Part shown: one piece after another, positions 37,157-47,411 of the stretch | Layout of the letters: every line of letters begins with the position of its first letter | How positions within the stretch are numbered: the first letter of the stretch is position 1 | From: Prochlorococcus marinus str. MIT 9301 | Lineage (GTDB): Bacteria; Cyanobacteriota; Cyanobacteriia; PCC-6307; Cyanobiaceae | NCBI RefSeq assembly: GCF_000015965.1 | Contig: NC_009091.1 | Span: forward strand, 806,001-870,000 | DNA length: 64,000 bases | Direction of reading: 5' to 3' | Notes under the pieces: generated by a model | What the model was told of the DNA's origin: nothing | The model's input: the letters and a program-made list of their open reading frames with translations, nothing else | Databases searched by the model: none | Position numbers and translations under genes: made by a program

Positions 37157-38380
37157 TTGAATGTGAAAAAAAATATATATTCATTTTTCTTTATTGTTCT
37201 TGTATTAGTAACATCTCCTTTCTTAATAAGATATTTAATAGCAAATCAGAAAATAACTATTTTAAATAGTATTTATTTTAATTTCCCGGGAATAATTACT
37301 AAAAACAAAATATGTCCTACTTATGATGCTTTATTGAATCAAACGCTTGATAATTCTTTTAGTGTATCAATTATTAATAATAAAGGGGAAATAATAAGTT
37401 CCTACAATGAGGATGTTCCAAGGTTGCCAGCATCTAACCAAAAATTATTCTCATCAGCTTATGTTTTAAGTAAATATAAACTAAATAATAATTTAAAAAC
37501 TTCCTTATTTAAAAATAAAAACGATTATTATTTACACGGTCAAGGTGATCCAGATCTTAATTATGAAAATATAATCGAACTAATTTCAAATGTTAAAGAA
37601 AATAAAATTATTAACTTTAATATTATAGAAATTGATTCGAAATTATATTGGCCTAATGGTTGGACAAATACTGATAAACTTTACGAATATGGATCTCCAA
37701 TTACATCTCTTGCAATAGAAAGTAATCACAATAAATATAATGATATTTATGCATTAAAAAATTTTATTAAAAATTATTTAAAAAATAAATTTCCAAATTC
37801 AAAAATATATATAAATTTTTTTGATTCAGAAAAAACTTTTTATTTAAAAAATTTTAAAGAGATAAATAAAGTATATTCAACTCCAATTCTTTCATTATTA
37901 ACTCTAACAAATTCTGAAAGCCATAATTTTACGGCTGAATCTCTTTTTAAAAATGCCTCAAATACATGGAACGATAATAACTATATAAAATTGAAAAGAT
38001 GGCTTGAAAATAAAGGCCTCCCAGCAACTAATGCATACTTTGCAGATGCTAGTGGATTGTCTCGAAAAAATAGAATTACAACAAAGTTAGTTGTATTGTT
38101 TTTAGATAAAATGAGATATTCTAATGATTTTAATGCTTATCAATCTACACTTTCAATTACGGGAGTGAGAGGAACGTTAGCTAAAAGATTTGTAAATAGT
38201 GAATTGTCTGGAAAGTTTTTTGGCAAAACTGGGACTCTTTCGAATGTCTTTGCATTATCTGGCTTTTTATATAAAAATGATAAGCCAATAATTATAAGCA
38301 TTATCCAAAATTCTAATAAAATTGATAAAGAAAAAGCTTTTAATTTATTACGTGATCTTTATTACTTGAGATCCTGTTAA
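37157..38380 (+). CDS. dacB: D-alanyl-D-alanine carboxypeptidase, PBP4 (S13) family
   Basis: A penicillin-binding protein that trims or cuts peptidoglycan cross-links in the periplasm. An N-terminal hydrophobic segment (about 6-25) acts as a signal or anchor. The catalytic triad motifs are SNQK in PASNQKLFSS (near 93-96), SHN in TNSESHNFTAESL (near 254-256) and KTG in GKFFGKTGTLSN (near 355). At 407 residues it is shorter than E. coli PBP4. The start is TTG 37157 one base after the DUF1995 stop, with GTG 37163 as an alternative; there is no nearby ATG. Confidence 0.92.
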   Translation: MNVKKNIYSFFFIVLVLVTSPFLIRYLIANQKITILNSIYFNFPGIITKNKICPTYDALLNQTLDNSFSVSIINNKGEIISSYNEDVPRLPASNQKLFSSAYVLSKYKLNNNLKTSLFKNKNDYYLHGQGDPDLNYENIIELISNVKENKIINFNIIEIDSKLYWPNGWTNTDKLYEYGSPITSLAIESNHNKYNDIYALKNFIKNYLKNKFPNSKIYINFFDSEKTFYLKNFKEINKVYSTPILSLLTLTNSESHNFTAESLFKNASNTWNDNNYIKLKRWLENKGLPATNAYFADASGLSRKNRITTKLVVLFLDKMRYSNDFNAYQSTLSITGVRGTLAKRFVNSELSGKFFGKTGTLSNVFALSGFLYKNDKPIIISIIQNSNKIDKEKAFNLLRDLYYLRSC

Positions 38381-38387
38381 AAAAATA

Positions 38388-38861
38388 TTATTTAAAATAA
38401 TCTTTTAAATCCTTCTCAACAGAGGGGGGTACCATGTGATTAATTTCACCACCAAATTTTGCAACTTCTTTTACTAAAGAACTACTAAGAAAACTATAAT
38501 TTGTATTTGTCGATAAAAATATAGTTTCAATATCATTATTAAGTGATTTATTTGTATGAGCAATCTGTAGTTCATACTCAAAATCACTCATTGCTCTTAA
38601 GCCTCTAAGAATAAGATTAGCTTTTAGATCATTTGCACAATCAACAGTTAGACCAGAATAAGAAATAACTTCAATATTAGGTAAATGAGAAAGAGAATTT
38701 TTTATTTGTATTATTCTTCTTTCAAGATTAAATGTTGGTGTTTTAGAGGTATTTTCTAAAACAGCAACTACTAGTTTGCCAAATATTTTTTCAGCCCTTT
38801 CTATTAAATCAAGATGCCCATTTGTTAAAGGATCAAATGTACCTGGATAAAGAATTTTCAT
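38388..38861 (-). CDS. coaD: Phosphopantetheine adenylyltransferase
   Basis: Penultimate step of coenzyme A synthesis: ATP plus 4'-phosphopantetheine gives dephospho-CoA. Normal length at 157 residues. The nucleotidyltransferase HxGH motif is NGHLD in [17 protein letters not shown] (4-20); the second motif is [16 protein letters not shown] (near 123-138), and [15 protein letters not shown] (near 88-102) is conserved. It converges on dacB with 7 bp between stops and is divergent from the flavin-reductase-like gene. Confidence 0.97.
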   Translation of the reverse strand: MKILYPGTFDPLTNGHLDLIERAEKIFGKLVVAVLENTSKTPTFNLERRIIQIKNSLSHLPNIEVISYSGLTVDCANDLKANLILRGLRAMSDFEYELQIAHTNKSLNNDIETIFLSTNTNYSFLSSSLVKEVAKFGGEINHMVPPSVEKDLKDYFK

Positions 38862-38920
38862 GAATTTATTATGATCGAATAAGAAATTTAGTTAAAATAA
38901 TATTATTAGTTAAATCAATT

Positions 38921-39409
38921 ATGACATTAAATCTAGAAGCAAAAAAAATCTTATTAAGAAAAATACCTCACGGATTATTTATTTGTGGTGTTAGAGACGA
39001 GGATAAAAATGAAGTGAATGGATTTACTGCAAGTTGGGTGACTCAAGGTTCTTTCACCCCACCATTAGTTGTAATGGCTGTTAGAGCAGAGGGTTCTAGT
39101 CATGAAATAATAAAGTCAACCAATAAGTTCTCATTAAATGTGCTCAAAAGTGATCAAAAGGATCTAGCGGCTGTTTTCTTTAAACCTCAAAAAGCATTAG
39201 GAGGTAGATTTGAATCTGTTGAATTTAATTTAGGTGAGCTTGGATTGCCTATTTTAGTTGATAGTGTTGGAGGTGTTGAATGTAATGTTGTTGGAAGTGT
39301 TATGCATGGAGACCATACCGTTTTTGTAGGAGAGGTGCAATCTGCTTATCTGAATAATGATGTTGACTCACTAAATTTATCTTCAACTGGCTGGAACTAT
39401 GGAGGTTAA
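38921..39409 (+). CDS. Flavin reductase-like, FMN-binding split-barrel protein
   Basis: A 162-residue protein of the flavin reductase domain family. The region from NGFTASWVTQGSFTPPLVVMAV (near 28-49) resembles the FMN-phosphate contact segment of the family (TASxVTQxS-x-PP), and the C-terminal GEVQSAYLN resembles the usual GEV-x-xA end strand. It is a stand-alone form; in cyanobacteria the same domain also ends flavodiiron proteins. It could reduce free flavin or act on another electron acceptor. It precedes uvrC by 9 bp, with no obvious functional link. Confidence 0.82.
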   Translation: MTLNLEAKKILLRKIPHGLFICGVRDEDKNEVNGFTASWVTQGSFTPPLVVMAVRAEGSSHEIIKSTNKFSLNVLKSDQKDLAAVFFKPQKALGGRFESVEFNLGELGLPILVDSVGGVECNVVGSVMHGDHTVFVGEVQSAYLNNDVDSLNLSSTGWNYGG

Positions 39410-39418
39410 CCACTATAA

Positions 39419-41377
39419 ATGAGTAATTCCTCTATCGAAAAAATAAATAACAAATATAATTTTAAAATTGAATATAAATTAATTAATAATAAGGAGTTAT
39501 TAAAATCAAGATTATCCGAAATTCCAAAGTCATCTGGTTGTTATCTTTTTAAAGATATTGATAATAACCTACTTTATATCGGTAAATCTAAAAAACTACG
39601 CAGTAGAGTAAGTAGTTATTTCAATAATTATTCAGATTTAACTCCCCGATTAAGTTTGATGGTCCGTCAAATAACTGAAATAGAAATAATAGTCACAGAT
39701 AGCGAATATGAAGCATTAAATTTAGAGTCAAATTTAATTAAAACAAACAAACCATATTTTAATATTCTTTTAAAAGATGATAAGAAATATCCATATCTTT
39801 GTATAACTTGGAGTGAAAAATATCCTCGAATATTTATTACAAGAAGAAGAAGAAATAGAAATAATTTAGATAGATATTATGGACCTTATGTTGATGTTGG
39901 ATTATTAAGGAGAACATTATTTACGATAAAAAAAATATTTCCACTTAGACAAAGACCAAGGCCAGTCTATAAAGATAGAACTTGTTTGAATTATTCAATA
40001 GGAAGATGTCCAGGTGTTTGCCAAGAAGTTATATCATCTGACGATTATAAAAAAATAATGAAACAAGTATCTATGATATTTCAGGGAAGAAATGATGACT
40101 TAGAAATATTTTTACAAAAAAAAATGCTTCAATTTTCAAATGATTTAGATTATGAGAATGCAGCAAAAATAAGAGACCAAATTTCAGGTTTAAAATTATT
40201 AACTGAATCACAAAAAATATCAATACCAGATTCTTCAATTAATAGAGATATCTTTGGAATAGTTTCAGAAAAAAATGTAGCTAGTATACAAATTTTCCAA
40301 ATGAGATCAGGTAAGCTCATTGGGAGAATTGGCTATAGTCAAAAATTAAATAATGAAGATGAAAATCTTATTTTACAAAAGATATTAGAAGAGCATTATA
40401 TGAATGTTGAACCTGTAGAAATACCATCAGAAATTCTTATTCAATATAACCTTCCAAAACAAGCAACCATAGAGGATTGGTTAACGGAGCTAAGAAAAAA
40501 GAAAGTAAAAATCCTAATCCCAAAAAGAAATAAAAAACATGAAACTGTAGAAATGGTTTTAAAAAATGCAAAATTGGAATTAGATAGAATATTAAATGGG
40601 ATACAAGATAATGAATCATCAATTGAGGATCTTGCCCAAATACTTGAATTAAGCGAACAACCTAAAAGAATTGAAGGCTATGATATAAGCCATATTCAAG
40701 GTAGTGACCCTGTAGCATCACAAGTCGTTTTTATTGATGGGGTTCCTTCTAAACAGCATTATAGGAAATATAAAATTAAAGATCCAAACGTTTCTATAGG
40801 ACATAGTGATGATTTTGCTTCGATATATGAAGTAATACAAAGAAGGTTTAAAAAATGGTCAAGATTTAAAGAAAGCGGAGGGGATTTTTCAATATTAAAT
40901 GATAAAACGAACAGTAAATTAGACAATGAACTTCTATCAGATTGGCCTGATTTAATAATGATTGATGGAGGAAAAGGACAGTTAAATGCAGCTATTAAAG
41001 CATTAAAAGAATTAAATCTTGAGGAAGAAGTAACTATATGTTCATTGGCAAAAAAAAATGAAGAAATATTTATTCCAGGATTTACTAAGTCTCTTGATAC
41101 TGATGAAAATCAAAAAGGAGTTCTTCTATTAAGAAGGGTAAGAGATGAAGCACATAGATTTGCATTATCTTTTCATAGAGACAAAAGATCTAAAAGAATG
41201 AATAGATCTCAATTGTCCCAAATCAGTGGATTAGGACCATCAAGAATAAGAGAATTGCTTGAGCATTTCAAATCAATAGACGCGATAAGAATAGCTAGTA
41301 AGGAGGATTTATCAAAAGTTAAAGGACTTGGAAAAAATTCAGTTAATGATATATATGAATATTTTAACGAGTTATAA
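39419..41377 (+). CDS. uvrC: UvrABC excinuclease subunit C
   Basis: Makes both incisions in nucleotide excision repair. At 652 residues it is full length: GIY-YIG nuclease domain at about 37-110 (GCYLFKDIDNNLLYIGKSKK), the Cys-rich CLNYSIGRCPGVCQ near 190-203, a UvrB-binding UVR segment near 225-255 (DLDYENAAKIRDQI), the RNase H-like 3' endonuclease domain (EGYDISHIQGSDPVASQVVF near 418, MIDGGKGQLNAA near 516), and C-terminal helix-hairpin-helix motifs (ISGLGPSRIRELL, VKGLGKNSV). Relevant to a surface-ocean, light-exposed cell. Confidence 0.97.
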   Translation: MSNSSIEKINNKYNFKIEYKLINNKELLKSRLSEIPKSSGCYLFKDIDNNLLYIGKSKKLRSRVSSYFNNYSDLTPRLSLMVRQITEIEIIVTDSEYEALNLESNLIKTNKPYFNILLKDDKKYPYLCITWSEKYPRIFITRRRRNRNNLDRYYGPYVDVGLLRRTLFTIKKIFPLRQRPRPVYKDRTCLNYSIGRCPGVCQEVISSDDYKKIMKQVSMIFQGRNDDLEIFLQKKMLQFSNDLDYENAAKIRDQISGLKLLTESQKISIPDSSINRDIFGIVSEKNVASIQIFQMRSGKLIGRIGYSQKLNNEDENLILQKILEEHYMNVEPVEIPSEILIQYNLPKQATIEDWLTELRKKKVKILIPKRNKKHETVEMVLKNAKLELDRILNGIQDNESSIEDLAQILELSEQPKRIEGYDISHIQGSDPVASQVVFIDGVPSKQHYRKYKIKDPNVSIGHSDDFASIYEVIQRRFKKWSRFKESGGDFSILNDKTNSKLDNELLSDWPDLIMIDGGKGQLNAAIKALKELNLEEEVTICSLAKKNEEIFIPGFTKSLDTDENQKGVLLLRRVRDEAHRFALSFHRDKRSKRMNRSQLSQISGLGPSRIRELLEHFKSIDAIRIASKEDLSKVKGLGKNSVNDIYEYFNEL

Positions 41378-41465
41378 ATATTAATTAAATTTTGAAAAAT
41401 AGATTTCTTGATATTGTTAAATATAACTATATTAAAAACATATATTTTTAAATTAATCTAGTAAT

Positions 41466-42032
41466 TTGGCAGCTGAAGCATATCTCTGGTTTAAATCACT
41501 TCACATTATTGGTATAATCGTTTGGTTTGCGGGACTTTTTTATTTAGTAAGACTTTTTATATATCATGAAGAATCTAAAAATATGGATAATGAATTAAAA
41601 ATTGCCTTTAATAAACAATACACCTTGATGGAAAAAAGGCTTGCGAATATAATCACAACACCCGGGATGATATTAGCTTTAAGTATGGCTATTTGCATGG
41701 TTATTATGCAACCAAGTTGGTTAAGTGAGAAGTGGTTGCAAATTAAAATTTCTTTTGTTTTGGGATTAGTAATTTATCATTCTTATTGTTATAAAATAAT
41801 GTATTCATTACAAAATGGTACTTCAACCATTTCAGCAAAAAGCCTTAGATTATTAAATGAATTGCCTACTTTATTATTATTTATAATTGTACTTTTAGTT
41901 ATTTTTAAAAATAATTTTCCAACTAGTATTGCTACATGGAGCGTAGTTGGACTAATTATTTTCATGTTGGCTTCAATTCAATTATATGCAAAGATTAGAA
42001 AGAAAAATGAGAATTCATTAAGTAATGAATAG
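41466..42032 (+). CDS. hemJ: Protoporphyrinogen oxidase HemJ
   Basis: A membrane haem-linked oxidase that makes protoporphyrin IX, the branch-point of haem and chlorophyll synthesis. The 188-residue product has four or five hydrophobic helices. The opening YLWFKSLHIIGIIVWFAGLF with H13 and the following RLFIYHEESK are diagnostic of the HemJ (formerly UPF0093) family. The start is TTG (41466); no ATG precedes the conserved opening. It overlaps the PHP gene by 8 bp. HemJ replaces HemY/HemG in most cyanobacteria. Confidence 0.92.
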   Translation: MAAEAYLWFKSLHIIGIIVWFAGLFYLVRLFIYHEESKNMDNELKIAFNKQYTLMEKRLANIITTPGMILALSMAICMVIMQPSWLSEKWLQIKISFVLGLVIYHSYCYKIMYSLQNGTSTISAKSLRLLNELPTLLLFIIVLLVIFKNNFPTSIATWSVVGLIIFMLASIQLYAKIRKKNENSLSNE

Positions 42033-42672
42033 GGAAGACTTAGTAAAATTAACTTCCAATATTAATAAAAATAGTTGTCCTAATAATATTAATTTTCACT
42101 GTCATACAAAATTTAGTGATGGGAGTTTAGAACCATATGAACTTTTAGATCAAGCTTATAAAAATAACTTGAAATTTTTATCAATAACCGATCATCATAC
42201 AATTAAAGCTCATGAATATATAAAAAAAAATAATATACTCAAAAATTATCCTAAAGATTCCTTTACATTAATTTCGGGAATAGAAATTAATTGTTTGATT
42301 TTAGGATGTTTAGTACATGTAATTGGATTGGGAATAGATATAAAAAGTAAATACCTAAATCCCTACATCCTTGGAGAGTCTCCAATAGGTAATGATTTAA
42401 ATATTAAATCAGTTATAAAAGCAATAAATTTAGCTGGTGGTTTATCATTTCTTGCACATCCAGCGAGATACAGGATTCCCTTTTATAAATTAATTCCAGA
42501 GGCCAAAATACAAGGTATTGATGGAATAGAGGTTTGGTACGATTATGAACTTAATGAAGTATGGAATCCTAGTTTATTTGTATGTTCAGAAATAGATAAA
42601 TTAGCAGATAAATATTCAATGCTAAAAACATGCGGAACAGATAGTCATGGACTTTCGCTATTAGGTAGATAA
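42025..42672 (+). CDS. PHP-domain metal-dependent phosphoesterase
   Basis: A 215-residue protein with a PHP domain like the N-terminal nuclease domain of DNA polymerase III alpha. Metal-binding motifs are FHCHTKFSDGSLEPYELLDQA (near 23-43), SITDHHTIKAHE (near 56), a Glu in SGIEINC (near 87), HPARYRIP (near 144) and CGTDSHGLS (near 204-212). It lacks the extra domains of polymerases or histidinol phosphatases, as in YciV/TrpH-like RNA or nucleotide phosphatases. It is coupled to hemJ by an 8-bp overlap, without a known pathway link. The substrate is not known. Confidence 0.88.
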   Translation: MNREDLVKLTSNINKNSCPNNINFHCHTKFSDGSLEPYELLDQAYKNNLKFLSITDHHTIKAHEYIKKNNILKNYPKDSFTLISGIEINCLILGCLVHVIGLGIDIKSKYLNPYILGESPIGNDLNIKSVIKAINLAGGLSFLAHPARYRIPFYKLIPEAKIQGIDGIEVWYDYELNEVWNPSLFVCSEIDKLADKYSMLKTCGTDSHGLSLLGR

Positions 42673-42673
42673 T

Positions 42674-45600
42674 TTAGAATTCATTTTTTTCAATTATTGA
42701 ATCAGTATTAATAATTATGTTCTTTAAATTTTCAATGACATCTGATGAACAATTATTCCACATTTTTCTATTTACAATTTCAAGAAATCTTTGTGCAATA
42801 TCTCTTAAAGCCCATGGATTATTCTCTAGAAAGAAATTCCTAAGATCCAGATCACATAACCATGATTTATAAACTTCCTCATAACACCAATCTGAGACTA
42901 CTTCAGTAGAAGCATCAAAAGCATATAAGTAATCTAGTGTAGCTGAAAATTCAAACGCTCCTTTATAACCATTATCCTTCATTCCATTTATCCATTTAGG
43001 GTTAAGTATTCTTGATATAACAACTTTATTAATTTCATCTTGTAATTTTGAAATTTTGGATAATCCAAATTTTGATAAATCACCATGATACATTTCAGGA
43101 AATTTACCGCTCAATTTTTTTACTGCTGAAGATAAGCCACCCTGAAACTGATAATAATCATCAGAATCTAAAATATCATGTTCCTTATTATCTTGGTTAT
43201 GAACAACTAACTGAACATTTTTAAGAGCATTTTCTAATGATTTTTTATCCTCTATAGGTTCAAGATTATCACTGTAAATCCACTTACTCCAATTAAGAAA
43301 AGATTCTCCAAAATCATCAATATTTTCCCAATTAGAATTAGAAATTAGTTCTTGTAGTCCAGCTCCATATGAACCTGGCGCTGAACCAAATATACGATTA
43401 ATTGAATCACCATCCCTTAATGCCCCAGCAAGAGGGTTAAATTTATCATCCTCATTAAGATTAGAAACAAGATTTATTGCTTTAGAAGTTAATTTAACTA
43501 ACTGTGGAAATGCATCTCTAAACATTCCTGAAATCCTTAAAGTAACATCAACCCTTGGTCTTTCGAGAACAGATAAAGGAATGATTTCTAGATCTACTAC
43601 TCTTCTTGAGGGCCCATCCCAAATAGGCTGTACTCCTAATAAATATAGTATTTGACAAATGTCTTCACCACCATTTCTCATTGTGGATGTTGCCCATACA
43701 GATATTGCTATATTTTTTAAATCTTCTCCATTATCTTGTTTGTATAAATCAAGTATTTGTGAGGCGGATTGACAACCAACACTCCATGCTGATTCAGTTG
43801 GCAGACCTCTCGAATCAACTGAAAAGAAATTTTTACCAGTGGGTAAAGCTTCAGTTTTACCTCTCGTAGGGGCTCCAGATGGACCACTTTTTACATATTG
43901 TCCATTTAACGAATTAATAAATGATAATTTCTCATTATATGAAGAATTAATGATTGGATATAGAATCTCATTTTTTAATAATAAAAAATACTTATTATGT
44001 TTTTTTTCATTAAAGAAATAGTCTATTATTTTCTGATTTTTATATTTCTCAAGATTTTTTATATTGGTATTCTTTTTGTAAAAAAACAAATATATTAAAT
44101 ACTTTGCTTGTTGTTCCAAAAAATCAATAGCCATTCTAAAGTTTAAAATGTTTTTGTTGGAAAAAGTCAATAATATTTTTTTATCCTTTTCACTTAACTT
44201 TTGATCATATATATTTGTCCAAGGATCCAAATCTAGTTTTAAATGTTTTGCTATATATTGAACAATCCCAATTCTATTGGCATTTGGCACTCTAGCGACA
44301 CACAAGAATAAATTTATTTCATTAATGTCATTCTGCCTATTACCAAAAATATGCAAACCTGTCCTAATTTGAGATTCTTTAATTTTGCAAAGAAAAGAAT
44401 CAATCTCTTCAATTTGATTATTTTTATTATTTAAAGTGATTTCGTTAAAATCTTTTTTAATTAATTCAAAAATGGCTTTTTCTATAATTTCGATCCGATT
44501 AGAATTTAATAATTTTGCTTCAAAATATTCTTCTAAATAATTTTCTAATATTGAATATTTTCCATATAATTCTGACCTATCCAAAGGAGGGGTTAAATGA
44601 TCAATAATTGTTGCAGCAGTTCTTCTTTTAGCTTGGGATCCTTCCCCAGGATCATTTACGATAAAAGGATATATGTTTGGTATTGCTGGACAAATAATAT
44701 TTGGAAAACATTTATTACTGAGACCTATAGATTTGCCAGGTAACCATTCAACAGTCCCATGTTTACCAATATGGCAAATAGCATTTGCGTTAAAAACTTT
44801 TTCAATCCAAAAATAATGTGCTAAATATCTATGGGGAGGTGGAAGATCGGGAGAATGAATATCTCTATCAGTGAAAGAGTCATAACCTCGTTGAGGTTGA
44901 ATCAATAATGTTATTTTTCCAAATCTAATACCATTTATTGAGAAGCCTTCATTATCAAGATCGATCGCTTCTGATGGTTTACCCCAACGGTTAACAATAA
45001 TATTTTTTGGTTCAAGTTCTAAATAATTCCAATATTTTAAATATTCACTAAGTGGTAAGTAATCTAATGGTTTATTATTTTGAGATTCAATATCATTAGT
45101 TCTAGTTTTTATAAGTATTGACATTAATTCCGAAGAATCTTGAGGATAATTACAAGATCCAAGATCATAACCTTCTTCTTTTAACCAGTTAAGAATATTT
45201 ATTATCGAAGATGGTGTATTAAGACCAACACCATTACCGATTCTTCCATTCTTTACTGGATAATTACTTATTATTAAACAAATTTTTTTTTCAAAATTAT
45301 TAAGTTGTTGAAGTTTCACATAATTTGTTGCGAATTTTGAAATCCATTTAATACCTACTTGATCAGCTTTGTAACTGGTTATTTCACTGTAGAGTGTATT
45401 TTTTTTAGAAATTATTTCTTTAAATGCTGAAGGACAGGTAGTAATCCTTCCATCAAATTCAGGAATAATTATTTGCATCAATAAATCAGATGAATTCATT
45501 CCAATGGATGAATTTAACCAATTTTTTCTTGATCTATTTGAAGAGAGAAGCTGTAAAATTGGAATTTTAAGAGAAGTAAAAATATTTGTAGAATTTTCAA

Positions 45601-46411
45601 TTAATTCGTTATTTTTGATTTGAGATGAAGAAAATGAAGTTGTGGTAATTATTAATTTAATATCTTCCTTTTTAAAAATTTCTATTAATTTCTTTTGAAT
45701 AATATGATCTTTTAGTGTTGAAATAAATAACGTTTTAGGCGATAGTCCGCTTCTTCGTAACTGCAAGTTAAGTTTTTCGTTTACTTCAATTTCATTAGCC
45801 AAAAAAAGTGATTTATAGGATATTATTCCAATCTTTTCTCCTTTTTCAATTTTCCAATCATATAAATAAGGATCTGGATAAAAACTAATATTCAAAAACT
45901 CATCAGGAATTAATGTTTCATTTACCTTTAGATAATTTAAACAATTAAGAAATTTTCTATAATTCTCCATTCCTCCCGATCTTAGTAATCTAGAAATATT
46001 TAATGCAATATTTTTATCTATACTACTTATTTCACTTAAGGACACTTCCTGATCAACGGTACCTGATAGGATTACTAACTTCCTTTTTTTATTGACTGCT
46101 TGCCAATTTAAAAGTTGTTCAATTCCATAGTTCCATGTACCTTTATCGCCAAAAATTCTTAGTATGACAACTTTTGCATAATTAATTGTTTTTAATAAAT
46201 AATTATCTATTTGAGCTGAGGAATTTAAATTAGAAATTTCTAAAGCTCTTATATTATTATTTAATGAAGCAAATTCTTTTTCTAACAATAATTTTGATAT
46301 GAGATTTAAATCAGCTTTTACACTTGTTATAAAAATAAAATCTGCCGCTGGTTGCTCAATTAAATCATCATTATTCTTTTCATTTCCTGCTACATTTAAT
46401 ATCCTGTGCAT
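42674..46411 (-). CDS. cobN: Cobaltochelatase subunit CobN
   Basis: The large subunit of the aerobic-type cobalt chelatase, inserting Co2+ into the corrin ring; related to the magnesium chelatase subunit BchH. At 1245 residues it is full length. Family blocks: ADFIFITSVKADL near the N-terminus, GRIGNGVGLNTPSSIINIL (near 395), CHIGKHGTVEWLPGK (near 545), PGEGSQAKRRTAATIIDHLTPP (near 590), SGPSGAPTRGKTEALPTGKNF (near 850) and WATSTMRNGGEDICQILYLLG (near 910). In marine picocyanobacteria the product pathway leads to pseudocobalamin. cobU is elsewhere in the window (62168) and the B12-dependent metH lies 1 kb away. It is divergent from ilvE, and ends 2 bp from the PHP gene. Confidence 0.95.
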   Translation of the reverse strand: MHRILNVAGNEKNNDDLIEQPAADFIFITSVKADLNLISKLLLEKEFASLNNNIRALEISNLNSSAQIDNYLLKTINYAKVVILRIFGDKGTWNYGIEQLLNWQAVNKKRKLVILSGTVDQEVSLSEISSIDKNIALNISRLLRSGGMENYRKFLNCLNYLKVNETLIPDEFLNISFYPDPYLYDWKIEKGEKIGIISYKSLFLANEIEVNEKLNLQLRRSGLSPKTLFISTLKDHIIQKKLIEIFKKEDIKLIITTTSFSSSQIKNNELIENSTNIFTSLKIPILQLLSSNRSRKNWLNSSIGMNSSDLLMQIIIPEFDGRITTCPSAFKEIISKKNTLYSEITSYKADQVGIKWISKFATNYVKLQQLNNFEKKICLIISNYPVKNGRIGNGVGLNTPSSIINILNWLKEEGYDLGSCNYPQDSSELMSILIKTRTNDIESQNNKPLDYLPLSEYLKYWNYLELEPKNIIVNRWGKPSEAIDLDNEGFSINGIRFGKITLLIQPQRGYDSFTDRDIHSPDLPPPHRYLAHYFWIEKVFNANAICHIGKHGTVEWLPGKSIGLSNKCFPNIICPAIPNIYPFIVNDPGEGSQAKRRTAATIIDHLTPPLDRSELYGKYSILENYLEEYFEAKLLNSNRIEIIEKAIFELIKKDFNEITLNNKNNQIEEIDSFLCKIKESQIRTGLHIFGNRQNDINEINLFLCVARVPNANRIGIVQYIAKHLKLDLDPWTNIYDQKLSEKDKKILLTFSNKNILNFRMAIDFLEQQAKYLIYLFFYKKNTNIKNLEKYKNQKIIDYFFNEKKHNKYFLLLKNEILYPIINSSYNEKLSFINSLNGQYVKSGPSGAPTRGKTEALPTGKNFFSVDSRGLPTESAWSVGCQSASQILDLYKQDNGEDLKNIAISVWATSTMRNGGEDICQILYLLGVQPIWDGPSRRVVDLEIIPLSVLERPRVDVTLRISGMFRDAFPQLVKLTSKAINLVSNLNEDDKFNPLAGALRDGDSINRIFGSAPGSYGAGLQELISNSNWENIDDFGESFLNWSKWIYSDNLEPIEDKKSLENALKNVQLVVHNQDNKEHDILDSDDYYQFQGGLSSAVKKLSGKFPEMYHGDLSKFGLSKISKLQDEINKVVISRILNPKWINGMKDNGYKGAFEFSATLDYLYAFDASTEVVSDWCYEEVYKSWLCDLDLRNFFLENNPWALRDIAQRFLEIVNRKMWNNCSSDVIENLKNIIINTDSIIEKNEF

Positions 46412-46483
46412 TTTTATATATAAATAAGGTTTAGAATACGTAAGTAGGATAAAACAAGTTTACCTTAATTAAATAAATTGAAT

Positions 46484-47398
46484 ATGCATGAATTTCTTCC
46501 ATACGCCTGGTTCGAAGGTAAATGTATTCCATTTAAAGAAGCAAAAATATCAATAGCTACTCATGCACTACATTATGGTACTGCTGCATTTGGAGGAATG
46601 CGAGCGATACCTAACCCTACAAATAAAGAAGAATTCCTTTTATTTAGAACTGATAAACACATAAAAAGATTATCTCAAAGTGCAAAATTACTCTTAACTG
46701 ATATATCTGAAGAATATATTTTTAAAGCCTTAGAGGAAGTTATAAAAAGAAATAAGCCACAAAAACCTATTTATATTAGACCATTCGTATATACAAGCGA
46801 TTTAGGTATAGCTCCAAGGTTACACAATATTGAAACAGATTTCTTTATGTATTGTATTGAACTAGGAGATTATCTATCCCCAGATGGGGTTTCATGTAGA
46901 ATGAGTAGTTGGACTAGACAAGAAGATAGATCTCTCCCATTGAGAGGAAAAATAAGTGGAGCTTATATTACTAGTTCATTAGCTAAAACAGAAGCTAGTT
47001 TATCGGGTTTTGATGAAGCCCTGCTATTAAATTCAAGTGGTAAGGTAAGCGAAGCTAGTGGTATGAATTTATTTATTGTAAGGAATGGAGACTTAATCAC
47101 TCCTGGTGTTGATCAAGATATCCTTGAGGGTATTACTAGAGCTAGTGTAATTGAATTAGCAAAATCATTTGGAATAAATGTAATTGAAAGGCCTGTTGAT
47201 AAAACAGAATTATTAATAGCAGATGAAGTTTTTCTAACTGGTACAGCAGCAAAAATTACACCAGTTAAAAAAATTGAATCAAGTGAATTAAATGGTGACA
47301 GACCAATAATGAATAAATTAAAAAGTAAGCTTATAGAAATAACAGAAGGTCGTTCTCAAGACTATGATAATTGGGTAACAAGAATTTCTCTAAAATAA
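46484..47398 (+). CDS. ilvE: Branched-chain amino acid aminotransferase
   Basis: PLP enzyme of fold type IV: final step of valine, leucine and isoleucine synthesis. From ATG 46484 it has 304 residues; a TTG two codons upstream (46478) is possible. Motifs: ISIATHALHYGTAAFGGMRA (near 21-40), the PLP lysine in KISGAYITSSLAKTEA (near 158; K within RGKISG), DEALLLNSSGKVSEASGMNLFI (near 180-200) and EVFLTGTAAKITPV (near 246-259). It is 13 bp upstream of metH on the same strand and 72 bp from the divergent cobN. Confidence 0.95.
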   Translation: MHEFLPYAWFEGKCIPFKEAKISIATHALHYGTAAFGGMRAIPNPTNKEEFLLFRTDKHIKRLSQSAKLLLTDISEEYIFKALEEVIKRNKPQKPIYIRPFVYTSDLGIAPRLHNIETDFFMYCIELGDYLSPDGVSCRMSSWTRQEDRSLPLRGKISGAYITSSLAKTEASLSGFDEALLLNSSGKVSEASGMNLFIVRNGDLITPGVDQDILEGITRASVIELAKSFGINVIERPVDKTELLIADEVFLTGTAAKITPVKKIESSELNGDRPIMNKLKSKLIEITEGRSQDYDNWVTRISLK

Positions 47399-47411
47399 TT
47401 TTCACCTAAAA

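Noticed and set aside
46412..46483. Cobalamin riboswitch for cobN or metH
   Set aside because: The gap is only 72 bp and is AT-rich, too short for the roughly 200-nt element; no B12-box-like sequence was seen.
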